Translations under genes and position numbers: made by a program
Shown here: one piece after another, positions 45,490-56,437 of the stretch
Position numbering within the stretch: position 1 is the stretch's first letter
Layout of the letters: the number at the start of each line of letters is the position of its first letter
From: JANXQG01 sp963804375
GTDB taxonomy: Bacteria > Planctomycetota > Planctomycetia > Pirellulales > Thermoguttaceae
Assembly: GCA_963804375.1 (NCBI GenBank)
Contig: CAWDQE010000022.1
Coordinates: 372,001 to 436,000, forward strand
DNA length: 64,000 nucleotides
Reading direction: 5' to 3'
The notes under the pieces: generated by a model
Told to the model about the DNA's origin: nothing
Databases searched by the model: none
The model's input: the letters and a program-made list of their open reading frames with translations, nothing else

Positions 45490-46149
45490 ATGTCCCAGCG
45501 TTCCCTGCCAAGTCGCGTTTGGTACCAGTTCCTCCGCTGTTTGATCTGCCTGGCAGGCACACTCGCCTTCCGGCTCCGGTATAGCGGCCTGGAGAATATA
45601 CCCAAGACGGGGGCTGTCCTGGTCGTTTCTAATCACCAGAGCCACTTCGACCCGCCATTCATCGGGACGGGCTGTTGGCGGCGAATGAATTATCTGGCCC
45701 GCGAGACCCTGTTTCGATTTGCACCGCTTGGCTGGTTGATTCACACGCTGGACGCGATTCCCATCGACCGCGACGGGCTGGGACTGAATGGCCTTAAGGA
45801 GTCGCTCCGCCGCCTGAAGCGGGGCGAAATGGTGCTGATTTTCCCGGAAGGAACGCGGACCCGCGACGGCGAGGTGGCTCCCTTCCGCCCCGGGTTTACA
45901 GTGCTGGCCGCCCGCTCCAAGGCCTGGATTCTGCCCGTCGCCATCGCCGGGGCCTTTGACGCCTGGCCGCGGTCGCAGATGTTTCCCCGCCGCGGGACAA
46001 TCCATGTCCATTTCGGCCAGCCCATCCCTCCGGAAGAGGTCGCGAGCTGCGACGAGCGAGACCTGGTGGCTGAAGTCGAACAGCGAGTCCGCCGGTGCTA
46101 CGCGGATTTGCGAGCACACCCCGCGTTTACGAGAAAGATTAGCAAATAG
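45490..46149 (+). CDS. plsC: 1-acyl-sn-glycerol-3-phosphate acyltransferase (PlsC family)
   Basis: 219 residues. Catalytic NHQSHFD (48-54, the NHx4D motif), RDGLGLNGLKES, FPEGTRTRDG (about 118) and PVAIAGAFDAWPR follow the four PlsC blocks. One N-terminal hydrophobic segment anchors it to the membrane. It makes phosphatidic acid or a related lipid from a lyso-precursor. It precedes rpsA on the same strand, an arrangement common in planctomycetes and some other bacteria, but rpsA has its own promoter here. Confidence 0.9.
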   Translation: MSQRSLPSRVWYQFLRCLICLAGTLAFRLRYSGLENIPKTGAVLVVSNHQSHFDPPFIGTGCWRRMNYLARETLFRFAPLGWLIHTLDAIPIDRDGLGLNGLKESLRRLKRGEMVLIFPEGTRTRDGEVAPFRPGFTVLAARSKAWILPVAIAGAFDAWPRSQMFPRRGTIHVHFGQPIPPEEVASCDERDLVAEVEQRVRRCYADLRAHPAFTRKISK

Positions 46150-46335
46150 ATCGTCTTTTGTTGTTGACGCCTGGCAAGCGAAGTGGCCCAATTATTCACT
46201 CAAACAGTGAACGCCATCGGTCGCCCCCACTGGGCTTGCCCGGCGAGGCGTTACAGGTTGTGCGCCCGGGACTTCCGTTCTCCACCCACCGTACGGTGAG
46301 TAGTTCGGGATAGTCCCGAGGGCCCGGCGCTCCCG

Positions 46336-46364
46336 TTGCCTATTTTTTCCAATACCGCTATAAT
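46336..46364 (+). promoter_or_regulatory. Strong sigma-70 promoter of rpsA
   Basis: TTGCCT (46336-46341), exact 17-bp spacer, TATAAT (46359-46364). It leaves a leader of about 90 bases without a classical ribosome binding site before the ATG at 46462, compatible with S1 autoregulation. That is inference. Confidence 0.7.
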
Positions 46365-46461
46365 GAGCGATTCTCGATGGTCCGCGGGTAGTTCCTGGGT
46401 ACCGGGAGCCGGGCGAGCGAGCGGTCTTTTTTGTGCGTGTTCTCAATACGGAATCGAATTC

Positions 46462-48264
<1,803 letters not shown>

Positions 48265-48300
48265 CGTCGATCGCGTTACCGTTCATGGCGACTTTGCCAC

Positions 48301-48335
48301 GACCCCGCCGGTTACGACCGGCAGGGTCGCTTTCT
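48301..48335 (+). terminator. Terminator hairpin after rpsA
   Basis: GACCCCGCCGG, loop TTACGA, CCGGCAGGGTC, then GCTTTCT. A strong 11-bp stem with one mismatch and a short T-run, 36 bases after the rpsA stop. Confidence 0.7.
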
Positions 48336-48400
48336 GCATGGTCGGTCTTTCTGCTAGAATACTGCTTTTCCTGCTGCTCCTGCTTCGTGAGACCGTCGGA

Positions 48401-49699
48401 ATGTTGCACGATCCCAGCCACTACGCGCCGCCTCCGTTGGCCGAAGAGATCAAGCTGACGCCCCGCGACGTCGATACGCTCCGCCGCCTGGCCGCCGAGG
48501 TGGCTGAAATCGCCGCCCTGCCCGTTCATCAGGAAAAGGCTCGGCTCTGGCAGAAGCTCAACGACCTGGACTCGGTGCGGCCCATGGTCTGGATCAATGA
48601 AATCCCCTGGCACGAGATCGACGTCAACGGCGAATTGACCCTCCTGACCGAGCACCCCTGGGCCCAGGATCAGGAACGCGACCTCCGCCGCACGATCTAT
48701 CAGTGGCGGCACATGCCGGGCGATATGATCGTCAGTCCCGAGTTGGCCTGTCCGCTGGCGGTCCACAGCACCGATTTCGGCATCATCGAGGACGTTGATT
48801 TGGTACGGACCGACGCCAGCAGCGACATCGTCTCGCGGCGCTTCAAGATCCAGATTCGCAGCGACGCCGACCTGGACAAGATCAGGATGCCTCGCCTCAC
48901 GCACGATGAAGCGGCCACGCACTTCCGCTACGAGGCGATGTGCCGCGTGTTCGGCGACATTATGCCCGTGGTCAAGCAGGGGCAAACCCACATCTGGTTC
49001 ACCCCCTGGGATTACCTGATTCGCTGGTGGGGCATCGCGGAGGCCATGATCGACCTGGTCGAGCGGCCGGAACTGGTCCACGCCGGGGTCGAGCGGATGG
49101 TTGACGCCTGGATGGCCGAGCTCGATCAATTCGAGGCCATGAACCTGCTGGCCCTGGATTGCAACAACACGCGGATCGGCTCCGGCGGCTACGGTTACAC
49201 CCGCCAACTGCCAGGCGAGAAGTACGACCCGGCCTGGGTGCGGCCGCACAATATGTGGGGATGCTCCAACGCCCAGATCTTCGCGGAAGTCTCGCCGCAG
49301 ATGCACTGGGAGTTCGCCGTCCAGCACGATCTTCGCTGGCTGGCCCGCTGGGGGTTGACGTATTATGGTTGCTGCGAGCCGCTGGATCGCAAGATCGACA
49401 TTCTGCGTCGAATCCCCAACCTAAGGAAGATTTCCGTCAGCCCGTGGTGCAACACCGATCGCATCGTTGAGAAAGTCGGCCGCGACTACGTGGTGAGCCG
49501 CAAGCCCTTGCCGGCGATTGTGGCCGAGGACAGTTGGCAGCCGCAACGGGCGCGGAACGAGCTGCGCGATTTCCTCGACAAGGCCCGCGGTTGCCACGTC
49601 GAGTTGATCCTCAAGGACATTTCCACCGTCCGCCGCGATCCGCAACGGCTTTGGCAATGGGCCCAGATTGCCAGCGAGGTCGCCGAGGAGTACGCTTAG
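48401..49699 (+). CDS. Uroporphyrinogen-decarboxylase-like (UROD/methyltransferase fold) protein
   Basis: 432 residues from MLHDPSHYAPPP at 48401; the frame upstream is open but crosses the rpsA terminator. The barrel-like C-terminal half (WFTPWDYLIRWWGIAEAMIDL, MVDAWMAELDQFEAMNLLALD, WGLTYYGCCEPLDRKIDIL, ISVSPWCNTDRIVEKVG) resembles UROD-fold proteins, which include corrinoid methyltransferases as well as true heme enzymes. The N-terminus differs from HemE, so a role in methyl transfer or sugar metabolism is as likely. A weak TAGAAT lies at 48355-48360. Confidence 0.7.
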   Translation: MLHDPSHYAPPPLAEEIKLTPRDVDTLRRLAAEVAEIAALPVHQEKARLWQKLNDLDSVRPMVWINEIPWHEIDVNGELTLLTEHPWAQDQERDLRRTIYQWRHMPGDMIVSPELACPLAVHSTDFGIIEDVDLVRTDASSDIVSRRFKIQIRSDADLDKIRMPRLTHDEAATHFRYEAMCRVFGDIMPVVKQGQTHIWFTPWDYLIRWWGIAEAMIDLVERPELVHAGVERMVDAWMAELDQFEAMNLLALDCNNTRIGSGGYGYTRQLPGEKYDPAWVRPHNMWGCSNAQIFAEVSPQMHWEFAVQHDLRWLARWGLTYYGCCEPLDRKIDILRRIPNLRKISVSPWCNTDRIVEKVGRDYVVSRKPLPAIVAEDSWQPQRARNELRDFLDKARGCHVELILKDISTVRRDPQRLWQWAQIASEVAEEYA

Positions 49700-49779
49700 C
49701 ACCGTACAACTCGGTTAATTACTGGAATTCTCGGATTCCGACGACTTAGACGATTCATCAGCACAGTCCTGGTGTGGGG

Positions 49780-50211
49780 TCAATCCCGCCAGTGCCAGAA
49801 CCAGTACTCGTAATCGGCCAGCAGCTCAAGGTTCTTGCTGGGCGGCAGAACAGTCAACTCGACCAGCGGCAGGTTCACCCGAAAGCGGCCTTTGCGGGTC
49901 TGGCAATAGATGCCGTCGAACACGTCGCACAGGTCGGTCCGCGGGTCCAGCAGCTCGAGCACCTCGCAGCGGTCAACTGCCGCATGCGCCGGGGTTGAAG
50001 GCCGGGGATAGCAGGCCACAAAGGGCAATTCAAGATGGGTCGCCAGGTAGTCGTAATAGCGGGCTAACGATTGCTCGTTCACCCGCAGATTCCGGCTGGC
50101 TGGCAGGCCGAGGGCCGTGAGAATTCGTTTCTGGCGCTCACGGTCGGGCTGGGGTTGCACGGTCGTCCAAGCTCCGGGCCAGGGGACGTCGTTCATCGTA
50201 GCAAAGTTCAT
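49780..50211 (-). CDS. Hypothetical protein, 143 residues
   Basis: Starts MNFATMNDVPWPGAWTTVQP and ends LLADYEYWFWHWRD. Charged, with conserved-looking blocks ARYYDYLATHLELPFVACYPRP and DGIYCQTRKGRFRVNLPLVEL. No signal or membrane segment. GGAG lies about 12 bases before the ATG at 50211. Not recognised; it may be a small regulatory or structural protein. It converges on the UROD-like gene. Confidence 0.7.
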   Translation of the reverse strand: MNFATMNDVPWPGAWTTVQPQPDRERQKRILTALGLPASRNLRVNEQSLARYYDYLATHLELPFVACYPRPSTPAHAAVDRCEVLELLDPRTDLCDVFDGIYCQTRKGRFRVNLPLVELTVLPPSKNLELLADYEYWFWHWRD

Positions 50212-50814
50212 CGCTTGCGACTCCTATGGATCAATGCGGGTTGATTGCCCTTGATCCATCAAGGGTCGCTGCTGCGCCGGGGTCAACATCCGCGGTCACA
50301 GACGCGTCATGCGATTTAGAACCTATCCAAGGACCGCCTTAGGCATGGCGCAATGCAAGGCCGTTCCAGAGTTCTCGGACAGGTTTTCTCAACGATTTCC
50401 GTCGATGCCAGCCGCATCATAGAGCGGCCAGCGATTTCAAACAAGATCAATTCTTCTGCGACTGGCCGGCAGAGATTCTGGTGAAAATAGGGAAGATGTG
50501 CAGGCCGTTTCCGTGCCTTTTTTTCCGTCTATCGGGGAAACACCTTATCTTCCGCGTATGACGGATCTAGCGGTTCTCCGGTACCGGAGTTTTCCAATAT
50601 CCGGGTCATGCGGGCAATGCCGATGGTACCCACGGAAACAGTTGTATTTCCTGTGCCTGGAATCCGAGTTTTAGGGCCTCGCTTCACCCGAAGCCGGGGT
50701 ACCCGTGGCACCCGGGGCACCCGCTTGCGGGTCGCGGGTCGCGGGTCGCGGGTTGGCATTGGTTACAGGAAGTTCCGTACGATCGGAATTCTCGTTATAA
50801 GAGGAAACTGGATA
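50212..50814. other. Gene-free region upstream of the efflux outer-membrane factor
   Basis: About 600 bp with no convincing gene. It contains a family F-like element (50693-50722) and four tandem heptamers GCGGGTC (50727-50754). TTATAAGAGGA just before 50815 may combine promoter and ribosome-binding sequence. Confidence 0.5.
50693..50754. repeat. Family F-like element plus GCGGGTC heptamer repeat
   Basis: GCCGGGGTACCCGTGGCACC followed by CGGGGCACCC, then GCGGGTC three times and GCGGGTT once. It lies upstream of the efflux gene. Confidence 0.65.
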
Positions 50815-52341
50815 ATGTTTCGAGCATCGCGACCGGCACTGGGAGTTCTCGCGGCAGCGGCAATCTTGGGGCTCAGCGGTTGCACGAGCATGAGCGACTA
50901 TGTCCACAACGGTTTCAAGGTGGGGCCGAACTACAGTCCGGCCCGCGCCGCGGTAGCCCGAAACTGGATCGATGCCGACGACGTGCGCGTGCGCAATGTC
51001 CGCGACGACTTGAGCAAGTGGTGGACGGTCTTCCATGATCCCCAACTCGAGTCGCTCATTGCTTACGCGTACCAGCAGAACCTTTCTCTGAAGGTCGCCG
51101 CGTGCCGCGTGTTGGAAGCGCGGGCCCAGATGGCGATCGACACGGGCAATCTCTTCCCGCAGACACAGACGGCCACCGGCAGTTACACGAGCAATGCGCT
51201 CAGCCGAGAGGATGCAAACCCGCTTTCCTCGGGGGTGAATCGTTGGTATGGACAATGGAACTACGGGTTCAACCTCAGTTGGGAGCTCGACTTCTGGGGC
51301 CGCCTGCGGAGGGCCATCGAATCCGACGCCGCGAATCTGGATGCCTCGGTCGAGAACTACGACGACGTGCTGGTCACGCTCCTGGGCGACGTGGCGACGA
51401 ACTACGTGACCTATCGCACGACCGAGCAGAGAATCAGGTATGCCACGGAGAACGTCGCCCTGCAGCGCAAGACGCTGCAGATCGTTCTGGGACAACGGAA
51501 GGTCGGCGTCAACACCGAACTCGACGTGGCCCAGGCGCGGAGCACCCTGGAGCAGACCGAGGCCGGCATCCCGGAACTGGAGATTGCCCAGCGCCAGGCC
51601 GCTAATCAACTGTGCATCTTGCTGGGCATTCCTCCCCAAGACGTGCAAGCCTGGCTCGGTGCGGGGTCGATCCCCACCGCGCCGCCGGAAGTGGCCGTGG
51701 GCATTCCGGCAGACTTGCTGCGCCGCCGGCCGGACGTCCGCCGCGCCGAACGGCAGGCAGCCGCCCAGAGCGCCCAAATCGGCATTGCGGAGAGCCAGTT
51801 CTATCCCTACATCGCCGTCAACGGCACGCTCGGCTACTCCGCACAGAACTTCAGTAATCTCTTCCAGCAGCAGGCAATGGCGGGCAATATCGGCCCTGCC
51901 TTTACGTGGAACATCCTCAACTATGGCCGCCTCTTGAACAATAAGCGCCTGCAGGACGCCCGTTTCCAGGAGTTGGTCGTCACCTACCGCAATACGGTGC
52001 TCAGCGCCGATCAGGACGTGGAAAACGGCCTGGTGACGTTCTTGCGGGCCCAGAAGCGGGCGAAGTCGCAGGCCGACAGCGTGGCCGACGCCAAGAAGGC
52101 CGTGGACATCGTGGTGGCGGAATACAAGGCGGGCCTGACCGACCTGACGCGCGTCACCTTGCTGCAGCAGAACCTGGTGCCCCTGGAAGACACGCTGGCG
52201 CAAGCGCAAGGGGAAATTGCCACAGGCCTGATTCAGGTCTATCGAGCGCTGGGAGGCGGTTGGGAAATCCGCCTCGCGGGAAGCAATCCCGGCCCGCTCC
52301 CGCCGGTCACGCCAAGCCGGCAGGGAGCCGCCAACCAATAG
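50815..52341 (+). CDS. RND efflux outer-membrane lipoprotein (NodT/OprM family)
   Basis: 508 residues from MFRASRPALGVLAAAAILGLSGCTSMSD at 50815; the Cys in LSGC is a lipidation site. FKVGPNYSPARAAV and WWTVFHDPQLESLI are standard, followed by two long helical repeats (ELDVAQARSTLEQTEAGIPEL, GLTDLTRVTLLQQNLVPLED). It forms the outer-membrane tunnel for an RND pump. It lies on the opposite strand to the MFP-RND operon and converges with it, so its expression is controlled separately. Confidence 0.92.
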   Translation: MFRASRPALGVLAAAAILGLSGCTSMSDYVHNGFKVGPNYSPARAAVARNWIDADDVRVRNVRDDLSKWWTVFHDPQLESLIAYAYQQNLSLKVAACRVLEARAQMAIDTGNLFPQTQTATGSYTSNALSREDANPLSSGVNRWYGQWNYGFNLSWELDFWGRLRRAIESDAANLDASVENYDDVLVTLLGDVATNYVTYRTTEQRIRYATENVALQRKTLQIVLGQRKVGVNTELDVAQARSTLEQTEAGIPELEIAQRQAANQLCILLGIPPQDVQAWLGAGSIPTAPPEVAVGIPADLLRRRPDVRRAERQAAAQSAQIGIAESQFYPYIAVNGTLGYSAQNFSNLFQQQAMAGNIGPAFTWNILNYGRLLNNKRLQDARFQELVVTYRNTVLSADQDVENGLVTFLRAQKRAKSQADSVADAKKAVDIVVAEYKAGLTDLTRVTLLQQNLVPLEDTLAQAQGEIATGLIQVYRALGGGWEIRLAGSNPGPLPPVTPSRQGAANQ

Positions 52342-52413
52342 AGCTTCCGCGCCTACTATCACGGGCATGTCTTCTCCGTTTAATGACAGGAGGATGGGGG
52401 ACAGGAAAATAGG

Positions 52414-52651
52414 ATGTTCCTGCCGTCACCGTCTTGTCCTATATCTTCCTGTCCCTCATCTTCCTGTCTTTTCTGCCTCGCGAACAAAATCCGCCCCAAG
52501 GTGATACTGTTCGATGCTACCTGAGGGTTTTGAATTGAACGAGTTCACGAGTGATGTTGATCCATTGGACGGCTTGAAGGGACGTATGTTCCTGTCGTCA
52601 CCGTCTTGTCCTATATCTTCCTGTCCCTCATCTTCCTGTCTTCTCTGCCTC
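52414..52651. repeat. 66-bp direct duplication (family L), second copy ending the RND gene
   Basis: ATGTTCCTG(C/T)CGTCACCGTC ... CTGCCTC is present at 52414-52479 and 52586-52651 with two mismatches. The second copy contains the last codons (EAEKTGR) and stop of the RND gene that ends at 52628, so the repeat replaces the original 3' end or was the source of it. Confidence 0.85.
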
Positions 52652-55600
52652 CCTTCTCTCCGCGAAGCGTTGAATAACGTAGTAGAACACGGGCGTGAGG
52701 AAGATGCCGAAGAAGGTCACGCCGAGCATGCCGCTGAATACCGCGGCGCCCAGCGCCCGCCGCATCTCGGCGCCGGCGCCCTGGGCTATCACCAGAGGCA
52801 CGACGCCGAGAATGAAAGCGAACGACGTCATCAAGATCGGCCGCAGCCGCAAGCGGCATGCCTCGAGGGTCGCCTCCCTGCGCGGCACTCCCAGTTCCTG
52901 TTGTTGCTTGGCGAACTCGACGATCAAGATCGCATTCTTGCTGGCCAGGCCTACCAGGACCACGAAACCGATCTGCGTGAAGATGTTGATCTCCATGCCG
53001 GCCGCCTGCAGGCCGACCACCGAGCAGAAGAGGCACATCGGCACGACCAGGATCACGGCCAGCGGCAGCCGCCAGCTTTCGTACTGGGCCGCCAGCACCA
53101 GGAACACGAAAACCACCGCCAGAAAGAAGAAGTACATCGCCGAGTTTCCCGCCTGGAGCTGCAAGAACGCCAGGTCGGTCCACTCCGCCACCATCGACGG
53201 CGGCAAGTCCTTGTGCCGGGCGGGATCGGCGAGGTCTTGCATCAAGGAAACCGCCTGACCGGAACTCGTGCCCGGCGCTGCGTCGGCGTTGACGGCCGCC
53301 GACGAGTACATGTTGTAACGCATGATCATCACCGGGCCGCTCCTGTCGCGCACGTCCAGCAGCGTGCCCAGGCGAACCATTTCTCCCAGGCTGTTGCGCA
53401 CTTGCAGTTGCCGAATGGCCGAGAAATCGCGGCGGAATCTCGCGTCGGCCTGGATGTTCACCTGCCAGGTCCTGCCGTACTCGTTGAAATTGTTCACGTA
53501 GTAGGAACCCAGGTAGACCTGCAGCGTGTTGAAGATGTCGCTGACCTGCACGCCGTGAAACGTGCACTTGGTGCGGTCGATTTCCAGCCACAGCCAGGGC
53601 GTGTTGGCCCCGGAGCTGTTGAAAAGGTCTCTCAGCCCGTCGGTTTCGTTGCCGCGGGCAACGATCTGCTCGCTGGACTGCTGGAGTTGTTCGAGGCCCA
53701 GATTGCCGCGGTCCTCGACGATCAGCTTGAAGCCGCCGGTCGTGCCCAGGCCGTCGATCGGCGGCGCGCCGAACACCGAGATTATCGCCCTCCGCACTTT
53801 CTCTTGGCAAAGCTCTTGCAGCGACTTGGCAATCTCGTCGGCGCTCAACTTGGGGTCGTGCCGTTGGTCGAACGGCTTGAGGAGGATGTACATCGAGCCC
53901 AGGTTCGGCGCGTTGGCGTTCAAGATCAGCGACTGGCCGGAAAGCCCCACCGTGTGCGCCACGCCCGGCATCTTGAGGGCCAAACCTTCAATGATCGCCA
54001 TCGCGTTTTTTGTGCGCTCCACCGAGGCCGAATCCGGCAACTGCACGTTGAGCAGCAGGTATCCCTTGTCCTGCTGCGGGATGAAACCCGTGGGCGTGCG
54101 CTGGAACTGCCAGTACGTCATGCCTAGCAGTCCGGCGTAGATCGCAAGGACCATCGCGCTCAGGCGCAGCGTGCGGCCGACGGCCCGGCCGTAGATCCCG
54201 GTCATCCAGTCGAACCAGCGGTTGAAGCCTCCGAACAAGAAGCCCAGCACAGCGTTGACGGGCCGGATGATGAACCGCCCCAAGACCAAGCCCGCCAGCA
54301 TGCCGGGAATGGAGTGGACCGTACTCACGATCGCCCAGATCTGCCAACTTGACAGGGCGTTAGGTAGCCCGCTCAAGGCTGCGTTCAGGTCCAACTTGGC
54401 GGGCAGGGCCACGTGCAGACCGAAGAAGACCTTGCCGGCAAACAGCGCCGGTACGGCGTAATACGTGCCGATTCCGCCGAAGACGCCGAAAATCCACCAC
54501 GGCAGGGCCTCTTTGGAAGGATGAAGCATGAGGGATGAAGGATGAATAGAGCCCGAATGTTTTTCATCTTTCATCCTTTCACCTTCATCCTTCCCTTTGA
54601 AGATCACGACCGCCCGCGACGGGGTCATGGTCAGGGCATTCACGGCCGAGATGATGGTCGAGACCGATATCGTCACCGCGAACTGGCGGAAGAACTGCCC
54701 GCTCACGCCCCCCAGGAAACAGCAGGGAACGAACACCGAGCTGAGCACCAGGGTGATGGCCAGGACCGGTCCTGTAATCTCCTCCATGGCCTTGATGGTC
54801 GCCGTGCGGACATCCAGTCCGGTGGCGATCAGCCGCTCGATGTTCTCCAGCACGACGATGGCGTCGTCGACGACAATGCCGATGGCCAGCACCAGACCGA
54901 ACAGCGTCAGGTTGTTGAGCGTGAATCCCATCGCCGCCATGATCGCGAAGGTGCCGATCAAGGAGACGGGCACGTCGATCATGGGCAAGATCATGGCCTT
55001 CCAGTCCTGCAAGAACACGAGGACCACGATCGCCACCAGGAGCACGGCGTCGCGCAAGGTGTAGAAGACCTCGTAGACCGACTCCTGGATGAAGGGCGTG
55101 GTGTCATAGACGATTTCATAATCGACGAAGTCCTCCGGAAAGCGGGTCTTCAGCTCCTTCATCTTGGCATACACGCCCGCGGCCGTTTTCAGGGCGTTGG
55201 AGCCGGGAAGCTGGTAGATGCAGAGCGCGACCGACGGCTTGGCATCCAACGTGCAGGATTGGTCGTATTGCTGCGACCCCAGTTCGACGCGGGCTACGTC
55301 GCGAAGCCGCACGATACCCGTCACCGGCGACGAAGGACCACCTGCACCGCTGGAACCGCTCTGCCCCCCGGAAGCCGGCGCGGACGAGGCGCTCAGATCG
55401 GACTTGAGGACGATGGCCTCGAACTGTGCCGGGTCGGTGAGCCGCCCCAGAGTGTTGATGGTCAACTGGAACTGCTGGCCCTTGGGGACCGGCTGCTGGC
55501 CGATCTGCCCGGCGGAAACCTGCACGTTCTGCTGGCTGATCGCCGTGACCACGTCCGTGGCGCTGAGGCCCTTCGCCGCCATCCTGTCGGCGTCGAGCCA

Positions 55601-56161
55601 AACCCGCAGGCTGTAATCGCGCTGGCCGAGGTACGTGATGCCGGCGACGCCTTGCAGCCGGCCCAACTCGTCTTTGACGTTGTCCGTGGCATAGTTGCTG
55701 AGCGCCAGGTCGTCGTACTTGCCGTTGGGCGAAATCAGGTTCACGATCATCAGCGTGTTGGGCGACATCTTCCGGACGTTGATGCCTTCGTTCTGCACCA
55801 GGGCGGGAATGACGGGCAGCGCCAGGGCCACGCGGTTCTGCACCAGCACCTGGGCCATGTCCGAGTCCGTGCCCAGATTGAACGTCACGGTCAGGTTATA
55901 GGCGCCGTCGTTGGTGGAGCGCGACGACATGTAGGCCATGCCCTCGACGCCGCTGACCTGCTCCTCGATCGGCGCCGCCACCGTGTCTTGCACGGTCAAG
56001 GCGTTGGCGCCCGGGTAGAGGGCCGTCACGAGCACGGTTGGCGGCGTAACTTCAGGGTACTGGGCCATGGGCAGCCAGAACACCGCCACTCCGCCCGCCA
56101 GCACGAAAACGACGGAGATTACCGTCGAGAAGATCGGACGATCGACAAAGAAACGGATCAT
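52628..56161 (-). CDS. RND multidrug efflux pump (HAE1/AcrB type), second in operon
   Basis: 1177 residues with the AcrB layout: MIRFFVDRPIFSTVISVVF at the start, two periplasmic loops, twelve membrane segments, and the proton-relay Asp pair at 432-433 (GIVVDDAIVVLENIERL). GVEGMAYMSSRS and QNRVALALPVIP are typical of the periplasmic domain. It takes substrates from the periplasm or outer leaflet using proton flow. Residues about 521-550 (KDEGERMKDEKHSGSIHPSS) are encoded by a palindromic repeat between membrane segments. The last seven residues come from repeat L. Confidence 0.93.
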   Translation of the reverse strand: MIRFFVDRPIFSTVISVVFVLAGGVAVFWLPMAQYPEVTPPTVLVTALYPGANALTVQDTVAAPIEEQVSGVEGMAYMSSRSTNDGAYNLTVTFNLGTDSDMAQVLVQNRVALALPVIPALVQNEGINVRKMSPNTLMIVNLISPNGKYDDLALSNYATDNVKDELGRLQGVAGITYLGQRDYSLRVWLDADRMAAKGLSATDVVTAISQQNVQVSAGQIGQQPVPKGQQFQLTINTLGRLTDPAQFEAIVLKSDLSASSAPASGGQSGSSGAGGPSSPVTGIVRLRDVARVELGSQQYDQSCTLDAKPSVALCIYQLPGSNALKTAAGVYAKMKELKTRFPEDFVDYEIVYDTTPFIQESVYEVFYTLRDAVLLVAIVVLVFLQDWKAMILPMIDVPVSLIGTFAIMAAMGFTLNNLTLFGLVLAIGIVVDDAIVVLENIERLIATGLDVRTATIKAMEEITGPVLAITLVLSSVFVPCCFLGGVSGQFFRQFAVTISVSTIISAVNALTMTPSRAVVIFKGKDEGERMKDEKHSGSIHPSSLMLHPSKEALPWWIFGVFGGIGTYYAVPALFAGKVFFGLHVALPAKLDLNAALSGLPNALSSWQIWAIVSTVHSIPGMLAGLVLGRFIIRPVNAVLGFLFGGFNRWFDWMTGIYGRAVGRTLRLSAMVLAIYAGLLGMTYWQFQRTPTGFIPQQDKGYLLLNVQLPDSASVERTKNAMAIIEGLALKMPGVAHTVGLSGQSLILNANAPNLGSMYILLKPFDQRHDPKLSADEIAKSLQELCQEKVRRAIISVFGAPPIDGLGTTGGFKLIVEDRGNLGLEQLQQSSEQIVARGNETDGLRDLFNSSGANTPWLWLEIDRTKCTFHGVQVSDIFNTLQVYLGSYYVNNFNEYGRTWQVNIQADARFRRDFSAIRQLQVRNSLGEMVRLGTLLDVRDRSGPVMIMRYNMYSSAAVNADAAPGTSSGQAVSLMQDLADPARHKDLPPSMVAEWTDLAFLQLQAGNSAMYFFFLAVVFVFLVLAAQYESWRLPLAVILVVPMCLFCSVVGLQAAGMEINIFTQIGFVVLVGLASKNAILIVEFAKQQQELGVPRREATLEACRLRLRPILMTSFAFILGVVPLVIAQGAGAEMRRALGAAVFSGMLGVTFFGIFLTPVFYYVIQRFAERREAEKTGR
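54513..54600. repeat. Family J GGATGAAGGATGA-type inverted repeat inside the RND gene
   Basis: TTTGGAAGGATGAAGCATGA and the complementary TTCACCTTCATCCTTCCC side form imperfect arms around TAGAGCCCGAATG. Similar GGATGAAGGATG runs occur at 56407-56451 between the two RND genes. It encodes about 29 polar residues in a cytoplasmic loop, in frame. Confidence 0.75.
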
Positions 56162-56437
56162 GGGCGTATTTCTCTAGGAAAGACGAACGATGAGGTATGA
56201 AGGATTAACGGGGGAAGGGAGAGGCGCGAGGGGAGAATCACGAAGGACTCCCTCTTTCTTTCCTGGGCAGGCTTTAGGCTCTCCTGCCCGTTTAGCGGAT
56301 GCACTTTGCCAAATTCCATGCGCCCGAGGGTGTTTTGCACTTTCCAATTCCCATTCGGCGGTTGATCTCTTTCATTCACGGGGGGAATCCTCCTTTCGCG
56401 CGAGGGCCTTCATCCTTCATCCCTCATCCTTCATCCT
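56162..56437. other. Spacer between the two RND genes with GGATGAAGG repeats
   Basis: 276 bp. Contains (TTCATCC)n-like runs at 56407-56451 and a related GATGAGGTATGAAGG segment near 56187. No gene. The spacing suggests an internal promoter or processing site may separate the two pump genes. Confidence 0.5.

Noticed and set aside
50608..50814. Extension of the outer-membrane factor frame
   Set aside because: It crosses repeat F and heptamer repeats; the lipoprotein signal begins at 50815.
54542..56200. 552-residue + strand frame opposite the RND pump
   Set aside because: It is an antisense shadow of a conserved pump with His/Gly/Arg-rich composition.
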